16,034 bases of DNA from Terana coerulea (lineage: Eukaryota > Basidiomycota > Agaricomycetes > Polyporales > Phanerochaetaceae), in the NCBI GenBank assembly GCA_024811115.1, contig JAKOGH010000828.1, forward strand, positions 1 to 16,034, written 5' to 3'. Shown here piece after piece: positions 1 to 8,980 of the stretch. Positions within the stretch are counted from its first letter, which is position 1; every line of letters begins with the position of its first letter. The notes below the pieces were generated by a model that was not told the DNA's origin, ran no database searches, and saw only the letters and a list, made by a program, of their open reading frames with translations. A program made the position numbers and the translations under genes.

Positions 1-69
1 GATCGGGCATGATGCATGATGTCCAGAAAGGGTCCTATGTATCCGACAGGTGCGGAGCAAACTTTGTGT

Positions 70-369
70 TCAGAAGCACGAAGTGCTCATTGATTTATGA
101 CAGGCCGCTTTGGGATTACTTGGCCATTTTTCGGCGGCGTCTACAATTCCTAAAGACGATATTTCGCTGAAGCTTGCATCACGATATTTGCATTTTTGGA
201 TGATTACTGGTTGATTTGCCTGCAACACCCAGTATTGTGGGATTGTGACACGTGCAATTCTGGGAAGTTCTATTGTCGTTGGTGCAATTACGATAACATC
301 GACACCCAGGGCCCCGAAGGTTAGCAATTCAACCCCTACGCCCTCATCCGTACGCGGTACTAAGCTCAT
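70..369 (-). CDS. hypothetical ORF, possible 5' part of a leftward gene
   Basis: An ATG-initiated open frame of 99 codons reads away from the beta-trefoil gene, leaving about 190 bp between its start and the TATA box of that gene. The product begins MSLVPRTDEGVGVELLTFGA and has a mixed, protein-like composition with a hydrophobic stretch near residues 18-32. I recognise no domain, signal peptide or catalytic motif. It could be a real divergent gene or exon, or chance. Nothing in the sequence decides between these. Confidence 0.25.
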   Translation of the reverse strand: MSLVPRTDEGVGVELLTFGALGVDVIVIAPTTIELPRIARVTIPQYWVLQANQPVIIQKCKYRDASFSEISSLGIVDAAEKWPSNPKAACHKSMSTSCF

Positions 370-561
370 GGAAATGGGGCCGGAGTGCGATGTGGAGGCT
401 GTTTAATGCATGGAAAACGGCCAAGACCTGTGTACATGGACCAAACCCCATGTGGCCAACCTTGGCTACGGATGGTATACCAATTCGTATATTTCGAGAT
501 TTTCCATCGCGTTGCTCACTTATTTGTGTTTCTTTGCGAAGCTTGAGCCTGCTCCTGGACG

Positions 562-568
562 TATATAA
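562..568 (+). promoter_or_regulatory. TATA box of the beta-trefoil gene
   Basis: TATATAA lies 84 bp upstream of the ATG at 652. It is followed by a C- and A-rich leader without upstream ATGs, and the start context is CAACCATGG. This is the usual arrangement for a well-expressed fungal gene. Transcription would start around 590-600. Confidence 0.6.
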
Positions 569-651
569 GCTGCCTGGCCAGAGCGTACTACACTCCAGAG
601 CAGCAGAACTACTCTTCCAGCACTTCCACACTACTACTTGCCTCAACAACC

Positions 652-1249
652 ATGGGTGTCACCGTTCTCGCCACCGGCACTTACACTATCAAGAATGTGT
701 CCTACAGCAACTCGGCTGACCTCCCCAACAATAACGACAACCAAAGCGTCGAGGCAGCCTCTGACGACAGCACCACCAATTATCAGGTACAGTGCTGCAT
801 TCGCTCACTGTGCCCAGTACACGTTCATTCTAACGTCGCGGCTGTTATGTGCATCAGTGGGTGATCACGAAGCTCAGCAACGGCAACTACACCATCAAGA
901 ACGTCGGAAAGAGCAACTACGCCTACGTCGGCCCTAAGCCTGGCAACAACACCCACGTCGTCGGCAAGTCCACCTCCCGCGAATGGCGCATCGCGGGCAC
1001 GGGCACCGATGACGAATACACGTATGTGGCCAGCGTGTTCGCGCCCACCTTCGACTGACATTCCTCCCAGGATCGCTCCTTCCGACGAGGACAACTACTG
1101 GGGCCTGAAGGACAACGGCTCTGGTACCCCCGTTAGTCTTACTGATACTCGGAAAGCGCGTTCCACTAATGAAGTGCTTTTCCGAACAGATCGAGCTGCG
1201 CACCGGCAGCACCGATGATACTAACCAGTGGGTCATCAAGAAGCCCTGA
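652..1249 (+). CDS. intracellular beta-trefoil protein (ricin-B-like lectin or I66-type protease inhibitor), 4 exons
   Basis: Exons are 652-786, 858-1021, 1071-1131 and 1190-1249. Introns are 71, 49 and 58 nt, all GT-AG (donors GTACAG, GTATGT, GTTAGT; CTGAC and CTAAT branch sites precede the last two acceptors). The spliced frame gives 139 residues without a stop. Three lobes are visible: YTIKNV at 11, YTIKNV at 56 and YTIAPS at 99, each closed by a tryptophan motif (YQWVI, W46; REWRI, W88; NQWVI, W134). This three-fold pattern at about 140 residues is the beta-trefoil fold of mushroom ricin-B-like lectins and cospin-type (MEROPS I66) serine protease inhibitors. There is no signal peptide, so it should be cytosolic, where such proteins act in defence against grazers or bind glycans. 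Which activity it has cannot be told here. The gene looks intact. Confidence 0.85.
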
Positions 1250-1852
1250 GTAGCTTTCTTGGTTGCCGCGACTGTGTAGGAAATGGCACGTCGGACTCGG
1301 AGCGTGGATCGGTTTGAACGAAATGACTGCTATCTGAGAAACGGTTGGAATATCTTCATTATCATGTAAAATCTGGAAAACCTTTGTATACTATTGTACG
1401 TCGAATGCACGAAAAGTGGATGAAATAGGGGTTGGTGCTCGTACTGATGGTCCTGCATCGAGGTATAAGAGGCCTTGGGTTGTTAACATGACACGCCGGA
1501 CACACACGGTGGCTTGCAAATTCTCCTCATGAACACTGTCTTATACGTTTGTAGTGGCTATCTCAGGTCTCAGTCTAGAACTTATATTTTGCCTCCTTGT
1601 GAGCATACTAGAGCTGGACTATACTCGTTATCTATCCTAGGTTGTACATAGCATGAGTCCGCCTCAGCCTGAGGCTGCTTCACGAACGTGCTTACTAAGC
1701 AATAGCACGCTTTGCAGCCTTGGGCGCTTGGTGAGTCCGCCGGCATTTGCCTTGATGTCTGATGGATCTGGAGACTGTTTGACGCGCTGTAAGCCTGCCT
1801 GGGTCCAAAAACACCCGCGCCGCTGCTTGGCATGGAAGGGCATGGACTCCGG
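1250..1852. other. intergenic, no gene recognised
   Basis: This stretch holds the 3' flank of the beta-trefoil gene and then anonymous sequence. Short open frames on both strands at 1580-1930 have no recognisable motif and partly overlap the foldback element that starts at 1859. Confidence 0.5.
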
Positions 1853-1858
1853 ATGCAG

Positions 1859-2078
1859 CTAGTCTCGTCCCCATCCCCTCCTTCCGGATTTGGGAACTCC
1901 GTCAGGAGGGTCTGGCATCTCCCCAACGGCGGAGGGGGGGCATTGCCTTCGTCAGTTTCTGACGAGCGCTTATGTCAACTTGAGACTCGTAGTTCAAATC
2001 CTGCACTCGCAGCATTGAGGTATGCCTTGGCTGACTTGACAGGCGGAATGTATGCATATATCCGTGATTTTATGTAAT
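1859..2078 (+). repeat. left inverted arm of the foldback element
   Basis: It starts CTAGTCTCGTCCCCATCCC and carries the T-arm-like GTTCAAATCC near 1992-2001. It pairs with 2362-2580 on the opposite strand. Similarity fades after the TGTATGCATATA stretch near 2050-2070. Confidence 0.75.
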
Positions 2079-2361
2079 TTTAGAATGAATTTCAGGCGGC
2101 ATATGTGCTCTACAGCAGCTATACAACCTCCTGGCTGAGATTAACTGGACTTCATTGCTTCTTCACGGTGTTCAGCACTTCTGGCTTGGTTAGCTCATTC
2201 AAAAGGGTCATAAATAAAGTTAATAATATTGCTTGACCCACCTGAACATTGTAAAGGTATCAAAGCCTGGTTTCTGCCGGCTAAGTAGCCAGTCAGCTCA
2301 TTTCTGCCCAGCTAACTCACATCAACAATTGCACAATAAGGGAAGGGTAAAAAATGTGAAT

Positions 2362-2580
2362 TTGTGCTTTAAAATCACATATATGTGTATACATCCCGCC
2401 TGTTAAGTCAGCGAAGGCATACCTCAATGCTGCGCATGCAGGATTTGAACTACAAGTCTCAAGTTGACATAAGCGCTCGTCAGAAACTGACGAAGGCAAT
2501 GCCTCTCCGCCGTTGGGGTGACGCCAGACCCTCCTGACGGAGTTCCCAAATCCAGAAGGAGGGGATGGGGACGAGACTAG
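2362..2580 (-). repeat. right inverted arm of the foldback element
   Basis: This is the reverse complement of the left arm with scattered substitutions. For example, the run of seven Gs in the left arm is shortened here. The T-arm-like motif is present as GGATTTGAAC near 2450. Confidence 0.75.
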
Positions 2581-2586
2581 ATGCAG

Positions 2587-3730
2587 CAGCTGGACGTCAC
2601 CAGCGTGTCAGTCACCGCAAGCATTGTAGACTGTCAGGATAAAAGTACTAGTATGGAGAACAATCTATAGCACCATAAGTATCTGCTTTTGTCATGCACG
2701 TGTTGAACTTCGGCTCATAAGTCCTTGCCACAGTCAAGTGGACCTCTGCTGCGTTATACCACCCCCAAGCTGAGGCTTCCATTCCCAGACGAATAGACAT
2801 CCACTCAGCAGGCACTGGGTTCTTGTCAACCGTAGGTTCTCGTCAACTTACATCTCCATACAGTCTCGCAGTCACAAACTTACTATGCTGCAAGCAGGAT
2901 GGTTTATATTGTTCACTAACATATTGCGGCTACCAAGCAGTGGCCATCGTGGAGATGTTGACAAAGTGAACTTCGGTGACCAATGCATCAATTATGGTAC
3001 ACAGCAATAGTAGTTGACCAGTACTTAGCAAATGGTTACTCAACTTGTACTCAACTTGTGTCTCTTTTAAAGCATAGATCCAACATCTGCTATGAATATG
3101 CCTATTCACATCTGCACGTCGTCCTCTCCGTCTCCCCTTGGACTAGGGCAAAGATGTACCTTCTAACATCCCGCACGTCTTGATACCGAACAACACACCG
3201 GGCTCGCCACATGTTCTACTGAGTCTGTTGCGGGCACTACTGGTAAGCATTTCAATCTGCTTCGTCACAGTCAAGGTATATCAGTAATGAACTAGTTGTT
3301 TGTCGTAATGAAAGTTGATGAGCATAGTCATGCAGGGATTCTGAACGTCAAAGAGGAAAGGCCATCTTTGTAGAATGGGTGGGAAACAACGTCGAGAACG
3401 CGAATATGGGTGTGGCCCCAGCTCAGGAGCAGGCTGTGAGTTGAAGTGTTATCAGATGCAAGGCACTGCACATACAGCGTGTCGTGCAAGTTAAAGGCTT
3501 CTCTCAAGTTTTCTCGATTCCATACTAACATATAGCACTATGATATTCCAAATGGGGCCGTAAACTCTGGAGGGATTAGAAACGTAGCGGTTCTTGAAAG
3601 TACGTTGGTCTGACGTTTATTGCGCAAATTCGAAGCCTCGGCGCCGCTAACGAAAAAGGATAGATTCTTGCATGCCTCATATAGCATGCCTTCGGAGTTC
3701 TGGAGGCCGACAATCGGTGACAGAGTTACA
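2587..3730. other. non-coding stretch, no gene recognised
   Basis: There is no convincing coding sequence. An 11-bp direct duplication, ACTCAACTTGT, sits near 3041-3062. A TGTTGA near 2956 and an AACAACA near 3190 could be ends of a decayed LTR, but I find no flanking duplication. Short open frames at 2983-3183 and 3328-3531 show no motif. Confidence 0.4.
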
Positions 3731-3782
3731 CATTGTAAAGATATTATAGCTGTTTGCAAATATAATGGCACCACCGTGCTCC
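3731..3782 (+). repeat. dispersed 52-bp repeat, copy 1
   Basis: Positions 3731-3782 match the reverse complement of 8498-8549 at 43 of 52 positions without gaps, including a shared run around GCAAATATAATGGCACCAC. It lies 100-150 bp upstream of the mariner transposase start, so it may be part of that transposon's end. Confidence 0.7.
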
Positions 3783-4690
3783 GGGGAAGTTGTCGCGGCA
3801 GCGGAATGTGATGCATAAGCGCTTGCTCTGCTGGCTTGGTTTCATACTCCCGTTGCATCTACGTCATCATTTATACAACTATGGGCAACAGATGTATCTC
3901 TAGAGATGTGAAACTGGCAGCTGTTCGCCTCCATGAACTTCATCTCATTCCTCTGCATCTGATTCTCAACTGTGTTGGATTACCGCGAAGGACCTTTTAG
4001 GCGTGTCTGGCGGCTTTACAAGACTACTGGTGACGTCGTCAACCGTCTGCAGTCGGCCGCGGTCGGCCTCGCAAACTACATTATGAAGGCGTTTGTTATC
4101 TTATAGCTCTTATTGAGCATCACCCTGACTGGTTCCTTGTGAGCTCCTTGTCCTACTCGAGACCAATCGCTTTATCTCAGTTCATTATGCAACCATCCAT
4201 CGTGAACTTGCTCGCGCTCTATGTCTATCAAGCGAGCTGAAGAGAATAGCAAAGGAGCGCAACGAGGACCTGCGAGCTGACTACATGCGGCAAATGGCAT
4301 GGTATGAGCTAGAACAACTTGGCTTTATGGATGAGGTCTCGAAAGGATGAACAGACAAAGAAAGCGAAGAGCTGGACGCTCGGTCGTAGGCAGGAGAGCT
4401 GTCGTGAAGGGTGTATTTGTCGAAAGGGCAACAGCTTTCTGCTGAAGGACTGTTGGCAGTAGACAGGATGATGGCGAGCAAGGTGGTAGTGGGCTCAATG
4501 ACTCGACAGCTGTTCTTGGGTTTACCGAGCATCGAGTGGTGCGTTTTCTACGCTACCAAAGTGCTCTTAGTCTGACCGTCTATTAAAATGCCCTTGGCGC
4601 AGCCATTCCCTGGTCGACTAAGTGTGCTGGTCATGGATAATGCGAGAATTCATCATGGTGAAGAAATACTGGAGCTAGCCAATCAGTTTG

Positions 4691-4742
4691 GTATATTCTG
4701 AAGACTTTGCACAAAGTGTTGCTCACGTTACAGATACTTAAG
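4691..4742 (+). other. probable intron in the mariner transposase relic
   Basis: GTATAT at 4691 and TTAAG ending at 4742 bound a 52-nt interval. Removing it joins ANQFG to VQIVFLPPYSPDLNPIEE in frame, as the transposase family expects. A simple insertion is an alternative, but splice-like ends make an intron more likely. Confidence 0.5.
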
Positions 4743-4859
4743 GTGTTCAAATTGTCTTTTTGCCACCATACTCGCCTGACCTCAATCCGATTGAAGAGGC
4801 ATTCTTGAAGCTGAAGGCTTTCATACACGAAATTACGATGTTTTCTTGCCTGGTGATGG

Positions 4860-4867
4860 GATAATTT
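4860..4867. repeat. 8-bp target site duplication, left
   Basis: GATAATTT matches 5526-5533 exactly. It borders the TAGTG terminus of the hAT element inside the mariner transposase. Confidence 0.9.
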
Positions 4868-5525
4868 TAGTGTTTTAAGGTCCAGTCCTAAGGACTGCAA
4901 AAGACTGAGGACTGGACTGGACTGGACTGTTTTAGGACTGGTTTTGGTCTAGTCCTATAGTGGTCCAGTCCTGGTCCTGGTCCTAGTCTTTGCCTGTAGC
5001 CAAAAAGTTGAGACTGCTAAAGACTGGTCGGGACCAGTCTAGAACTGGTCTTAATGCATACATTATATAAATGGTTTTGAGGGCTTGTTTAGCAAAAATA
5101 TGAGATGCAAACCCACTTTGGCAAGAAGAAAATCTTTGAACTGTGGTTTTTGAAGCAATGATAATAATTTGTTACTTGCCTTTAAAGTGAATTTAGTTAT
5201 AATTCACTTTTAATTGCTAAAGCTATAAAAAGAAGTATACTTAAAACTTGTAGTGTGCAGTTATACATTATGTTTCAAAGCTAAGAATTAGTGTAAAAAG
5301 CGAAATCTAGTTTAATAATAATATAACACACATAGTCAGCCAGTTATATTTGACTTACAAGGTAAAGACTTGATTAGAACCAGTCAAGAACTGCAAAAGA
5401 CTGCAGTCCTACTAAGACTGGTCTTGGTCCAGTTTTATATCTATGGTCCTGGTCTTTAAGCAGTTCTGGTCCTGGTCCTAGGAAAAATTGTAAAAGACCA
5501 GACTGGACTAGACTTTAAAACACTA
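4868..5525. mobile_element. non-autonomous hAT element (MITE-like, 658 bp)
   Basis: The ends are TAGTGTTTTAAGGTCCAGTCC on the left and, read inward from the right, TAGTGTTTTAAAGTCTAGTCC. They are flanked by a perfect 8-bp duplication, GATAATTT (4860-4867 and 5526-5533). TAGTG termini with 8-bp duplications are the hAT signature. The outer ~180 bp on each side are packed with GGACTGG/GGTCCTGG-type subterminal repeats, and the interior (5080-5370) is AT-rich and non-coding. It must be mobilised by a transposase supplied elsewhere. Confidence 0.9.
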
Positions 5526-5533
5526 GATAATTT
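5526..5533. repeat. 8-bp target site duplication, right
   Basis: GATAATTT follows the CACTA terminus of the hAT element. The transposase frame resumes immediately, reading ISDLLKAMNVITADDA. Confidence 0.9.
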
Positions 5534-5734
5534 CAGATCTCCTCAAAGCAATGAATGTCATTACTGCAGACGATGCCTGCAGTTACTGTTGGAATTTGGT
5601 GTTTGGGCGTCTTGCCACCAAGCCCAGATGATGCTGGTGGTGCAAACCTTATTCTCGTAGACACATCTGCTGTACACTATATCCATCTCGTTGTCGTTGA
5701 ATCCACCCCTTTGTTTACTCGTATACCTTGAATA

Positions 5735-5746
5735 GGTTATGAGCCC
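5735..5746 (+). other. copia primer-binding site matching initiator tRNA-Met half-molecule
   Basis: GGTTATGAGCCC is complementary to the GGGCTCATAACC of the initiator tRNA-Met anticodon arm. Copia-type elements that prime from a tRNA half-molecule use this site. It lies 113 bp upstream of the Gag ATG at 5859, the expected position just after a left LTR. The LTR itself is not recognisable, because mariner sequence extends to about 5631. Confidence 0.6.
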
Positions 5747-5858
5747 CGGCCCCCAGCTTAAATGAAGTTGCAGCACCACTCATTTTCCTTGAACTCTCAC
5801 ACTCATTTCATTTTGGTCAATTCTTGCACTCTTCGCAGCGCTCTTTCTCGTTTCCAAA

Positions 5859-6609
5859 ATGGCAACTATCCATTCCACCAATGTCAACTCGCTCATCGCA
5901 TCTATCTCCAAGCTCAATGGAGAGAGCTTTTATAATTGGCAGTTTGGAATGCAGATGATCTTCCGCCACTCAAGTCCGTTCACTTGGCCAGTGGTAAAGT
6001 GCGCTGACACAGCTGCCGGAGATAGACGCAGAGAGTCGAGCACAGTGGGATCGGTGTTTGGAGGAAGGTCTTACCGCCATCAAGCTGGCTGTGGAGCAGA
6101 GCCAGATGATCCACATCCGAGACTGCGCCACTGCTCCAAAGGCTTGGGCTGCGCTGTTCAGCATCTACAAGTGCAGTGAGCGCACAAATCACATTATGCT
6201 GAAGCATCAGCTATATACGTACATTTATAACACCTCTAAGCCAATTATCACCTACGTCACAGATATCACGACTCGTATTGAAGCTCAAGGCCATCAGAGT
6301 CACTCTCGGCGCTGAGGAGGTCACTGACATCCTCATTTTTGCCCTTGCCCCACATACACTGTCGTTGCCACCTCCCTTATGCATACGTCTACAACTCTCA
6401 CAATCCCAAATATCACTGCAAGCCTTGTCGAGGCTGAAGAGCAACTCAACCAGTCTGTCGAGGCTGTTGCTCTCATTGCAAAGGCTGACAGCAAGCCTCA
6501 TTGTGCTACTACTGCTACTGCCTCAACTCTATCCGATAGCTGCTACCATTGTGGCAAGCCTGGACATGTTGCTTGGTACTGCACCGCCCCCACTCCCTTG
6601 CTACGTTAG
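5859..6609 (+). pseudogene. Ty1/copia Gag (UBN2-type capsid plus CCHC zinc knuckle), frameshifted
   Basis: ATG 5859 opens MATIHSTNVNSLIASISKLN followed by FYNWQFGMQMI, the usual start of copia Gag. The frame slips near 6000, continues as WDRCLEEGLTAIKLAVEQSQ and TAPKAWAALFSIYK, slips near 6285 (VTLGAEEVTDILIFALAP), and slips again near 6360 (ATSLMHTSTTLTI, then SLVEAEEQLNQSVEA). It ends with CYHCGKPGHVAWYC at about 6541-6582, a perfect C-X2-C-X4-H-X4-C zinc knuckle. A stop follows at 6607-6609. Gag packages retrotransposon RNA in virus-like particles. No protease, integrase or reverse transcriptase is seen downstream, so this is a truncated relic with at least three frameshifts. Confidence 0.85.
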
Positions 6610-6746
6610 CAGGGAATCTTTCCTTCAATATAGCCGGCTGTTGGGGATGAGTACACCACTCTCTTCTGAACAGATTGTATATCCTATTCGGCTGTATCGC
6701 CAGCACATCGTATATGTCATGGAGACAAGCTCGACACGTAACCAGA

Positions 6747-6754
6747 ACGAGCAG
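6747..6754. repeat. 8-bp target site duplication, left
   Basis: ACGAGCAG is identical to 7111-7118 and directly precedes the TAGTG terminus. Confidence 0.88.
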
Positions 6755-7110
6755 TAGTGATTGGCAAGGGTAAACCCTCTATGCTCAGAGGGCAACTCTT
6801 TACCCTCCAATACCCTTACCCTCATGAAGGGTAAGGGTTAAGGGTTACCCTTCAAACTCTTGTCAAAAGAGGCTGAAAACAGTGCTTTAAGTGCTTTCCC
6901 CCACTTACTTATAATATTAGTCTTCTATTTAAGTGGCTTGCATTGGTATAGAAAGCACTTACAACACTTGCAGCCCTCTCTAGCAATATGCCTGGTGCTT
7001 GAATACAGACCCCTACCAGACAAGGGTTAACTTTCCTCAACCCTTATCCTTACTCTCTGTACCCTTACCCTTATCCCTCGGAGGGTTTGCGAACCCCTGC
7101 CTACTCACTA
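6755..7110. mobile_element. second non-autonomous hAT element (356 bp)
   Basis: The left end is TAGTGATTGGCAAGGGTAAA and the right end, read inward, is TAGTGAGTAGGCAGGGGTTC; both lead into AAACCCTC. The flanks carry a perfect 8-bp duplication, ACGAGCAG (6747-6754 and 7111-7118). Subterminal motifs GGGTAAGGGTTAAGGG and their inverses are repeated on both sides. The AT-rich core is non-coding. TAGTG termini plus an 8-bp duplication place it in hAT. Its end sequence differs from the 4868-5525 element, so it is a separate family. Confidence 0.88.
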
Positions 7111-7118
7111 ACGAGCAG
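7111..7118. repeat. 8-bp target site duplication, right
   Basis: ACGAGCAG directly follows the CACTA terminus of the 356-bp hAT element. Confidence 0.88.
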
Positions 7119-7215
7119 ATCGGAGTGGATGGGGGATAGATGATAGAACACGTACAAGGAGGGCAACGAAGGTCAACTCTCAGTAGACCTCACAGAACAG
7201 GCAGGCAGGTGCTGA

Positions 7216-7293
7216 TACTTGTCCCTAATGACCAAGTTAGTATTGCTACTAGGTACAGTGTATTGAATACATACTTTGTCCCTAATGACCAAG
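7216..7293 (+). repeat. two direct copies of an ~21-bp motif
   Basis: The core TTGTCCCTAATGACCAAG occurs at about 7219-7236 and again at about 7276-7293, 57 bp apart and identical over 18 bases. The intervening sequence is unrelated. The origin is unknown; it may be subterminal repeats of a decayed element. Confidence 0.75.
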
Positions 7294-7342
7294 AGGTCGA
7301 GATGAGGGACAAGGCTAGAGAGTCCAGAGTGCTAAGTGTCTG

Positions 7343-8497
7343 AGAACGTGGGAAGAATTGAGCCGCATTTGGGCGCTAAGCGCCGGGATCATCGGAATGA
7401 AGTCCAGAGGCTCTGGAGCTGCTACCAGGCCATGTATCTGTGCTAACGAATGCAAGAAATGAAAAATGGTACTATGTATGCGTGTCCGTCTGCAACAGTA
7501 TATCCTGTCTGCTGTACCACCAGTAGTAAGGAAAAATATAGCACCTTCGTCTTCTTTGCCTTGCCTTTTTTTCTGCTGCTTCCACCTGGTACAGTCTTCG
7601 AGTTTCTCTCCTTCTTGACCGTTCTAAACCTAAGGTCCTACGGGCTAGTACAGGTGAGTATATGTGTCTAAAGAGTTGATATCAAAACTCACCTATTCTT
7701 GGCTTGCTGCATTGTTAGGCGCAGCCTCATTGCGTTGCTAGAAGCCATCAATGTGACTTCTTTGATGACAATGTTTACTGTGGGATCCTTTACCCGAAAC
7801 TTGCTCATGCCGTACATATCTCCATATATGCCAGGCTTTCAACATCCATGACAACCGGAGTTGGGTGAGAACAAGGTATAGTGAAGGTGATATAAAGGTG
7901 AGACCACACAAAGAGTGACAGGTTCAGAGTGGTCATAATCTTCTCATAGAGTGCGTCTTGTCATTCGGCTGTAGGATGTGTCACAGCTAAGTCAAAAGAA
8001 AGGAGTTGCATGCGGAGCAGGCAGCGTCTTCTGCGTCTTCTCAGCAGACTGCACCTGAGCATGCGCTTCTTACTCCTCACCGATAGCTTGGGATCATCTT
8101 CTGATTTGCCTTTATTCTTCTCTTGCTCACTTCCAACACTCGCTTCCTCTTCATCTTCATTATTTGTTTCGGCCAAAGGCAACCTCTCCAACACTCTTGC
8201 TCTTTGTTATATTTACGTGCAGCACTGTTGTCTGATGCATCTGAGTCTGATTGCTGGCTCATGATGAGGCTGGGTATATGCAGGCTGGGATGAATGATAA
8301 AGATGGTATTTATGTCATGTATAAGGTCACTATGTCTGAGAGGTGAATATACTGTATGAGGAGATATAGAAGCAGTGAGGAAAAAGAGTGAGGCATGAGC
8401 TTAAGCAGATGGTGCCATGTTGGCGCGTCGGACATGAACTTGGAGCATGCCGAGCATAGGCACTTTGCACAACACTGTGCGCTCGCGCATAACTCCG
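7343..8497. other. anonymous stretch with weak coding traces
   Basis: No gene is recognised. A short palindrome pairs AGGTGAGT (7652-7659) with ACTCACCT (7687-7694). On the minus strand around 7990-8262 two overlapping frames read MSQQSDSDASDNSAARKYNK and then, in another frame, an acidic stretch (NNEDEEEASVGSEQEKNKGK) followed by arginine clusters. This looks like a frameshifted, low-complexity nuclear-type leader, possibly transposon-derived. Confidence 0.35.
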
Positions 8498-8549
8498 GGA
8501 GCGCAGTGGTGCCATTATATTTGCAAACGGCTGTAAAAGCAGTACATTG
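8498..8549 (-). repeat. dispersed 52-bp repeat, copy 2
   Basis: This is the reverse complement of 3731-3782 with 9 mismatches and no gaps. No transposase is recognisable next to this copy, so it could be an isolated end of the same transposon family or a fragment of another repeat. Confidence 0.7.
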
Positions 8550-8980
8550 CATCTGGTGCTTTCTCATTGAGTGCATCCTCTGAAATTGATATGTTACTTT
8601 TTCCAGTACCCTCAAGTCGGATGCAGTCATGTTATTCTACACTTGTGAGCCCAGTAACTTCAAACTGTGGCGCACAACACTTGGATGGATCATTGATGGC
8701 GAAAACGAGCTTACCCTGGATCTTATAAGGCCCTTCGCTGTGCTACAGCCCATGATGTACACATTTTGGGAGTGGTGAAGAAAACAAAAAGTGGTCACCA
8801 ATGTCGATGTTGGTGGGGCTCACAGAGCAATTGTGTGAATACGTGGGGCGAGATCTCCGAAAGGTGGCGGGGCATGTGTTTGACATGCAAGGATGTTGTC
8901 ACAAATTTCCCTCAGCGCTAGTTCACAGTGCTTAGAGTGTAACATCAAGTCACAGGACATGTCACCAAGTCGTTATGCAG

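Larger units (their letters stand above)
1859..2580. mobile_element. foldback/TIR element with ~220-bp inverted arms and 6-bp target duplication
   Basis: The left arm (1859-2078) reappears as its reverse complement at about 2362-2580, about 90% identical, around a ~280-bp unique spacer. Both outer ends read CTAGTCTCGTCCCC and are flanked by the same six bases, ATGCAG (1853-1858 and 2581-2586). That marks the pair as one transposed unit rather than two chance insertions. No transposase is encoded, so it is non-autonomous. Each arm contains GTTCAAATCC, which resembles a Pol III B box or tRNA T-arm. The superfamily is unknown. An alternative is two inverted SINE copies. Confidence 0.7.
3881..5631 (+). 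pseudogene. Tc1/mariner-type DDE transposase, decayed and split by a hAT element
   Basis: Starting from ATG 3881 the frame reads SRDVKLAAVRLHELHLIP, typical of the N-terminal helix-turn-helix of fungal Tc1/mariner transposases. Other frames then give RGRPRKL (about 4060), ETNRFISVHYATIHRELARA (about 4160-4220) and RIAKERNEDLRADYMRQMAW. The DDE triad can be traced in QLGFMDE (about 4315-4335), LVMDNARIHHGEE (about 4627-4665) and PPYSPDLNPIEEAF (about 4763-4805). A 52-nt GT-AG interval (4691-4742) restores QFG to VQIVFLPP and is probably an intron. Several frameshifts and an in-frame stop near 3998 break the gene. A 658-bp hAT element (4868-5525) interrupts it after FLPGDGI, and the last ~30 codons resume at 5526. 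The enzyme would have catalysed cut-and-paste transposition at TA sites; this copy is dead. Confidence 0.85.

Noticed and set aside
2956..3195. A solo LTR with TGTTGA and CAACA ends.
   Set aside because: The flanking five bases do not match and no promoter or primer site is present.
4281..4532. A serine-rich minus-strand open frame.
   Set aside because: It is antisense to the mariner transposase, which explains this interval with several catalytic motifs.
6780..7090. Interstitial telomere repeat suggested by GGGTAAGGGTTAAGGGTTACCC.
   Set aside because: The motifs are inverted across the element and lie inside clear hAT termini with an 8-bp duplication, so they are subterminal repeats rather than telomeric arrays.
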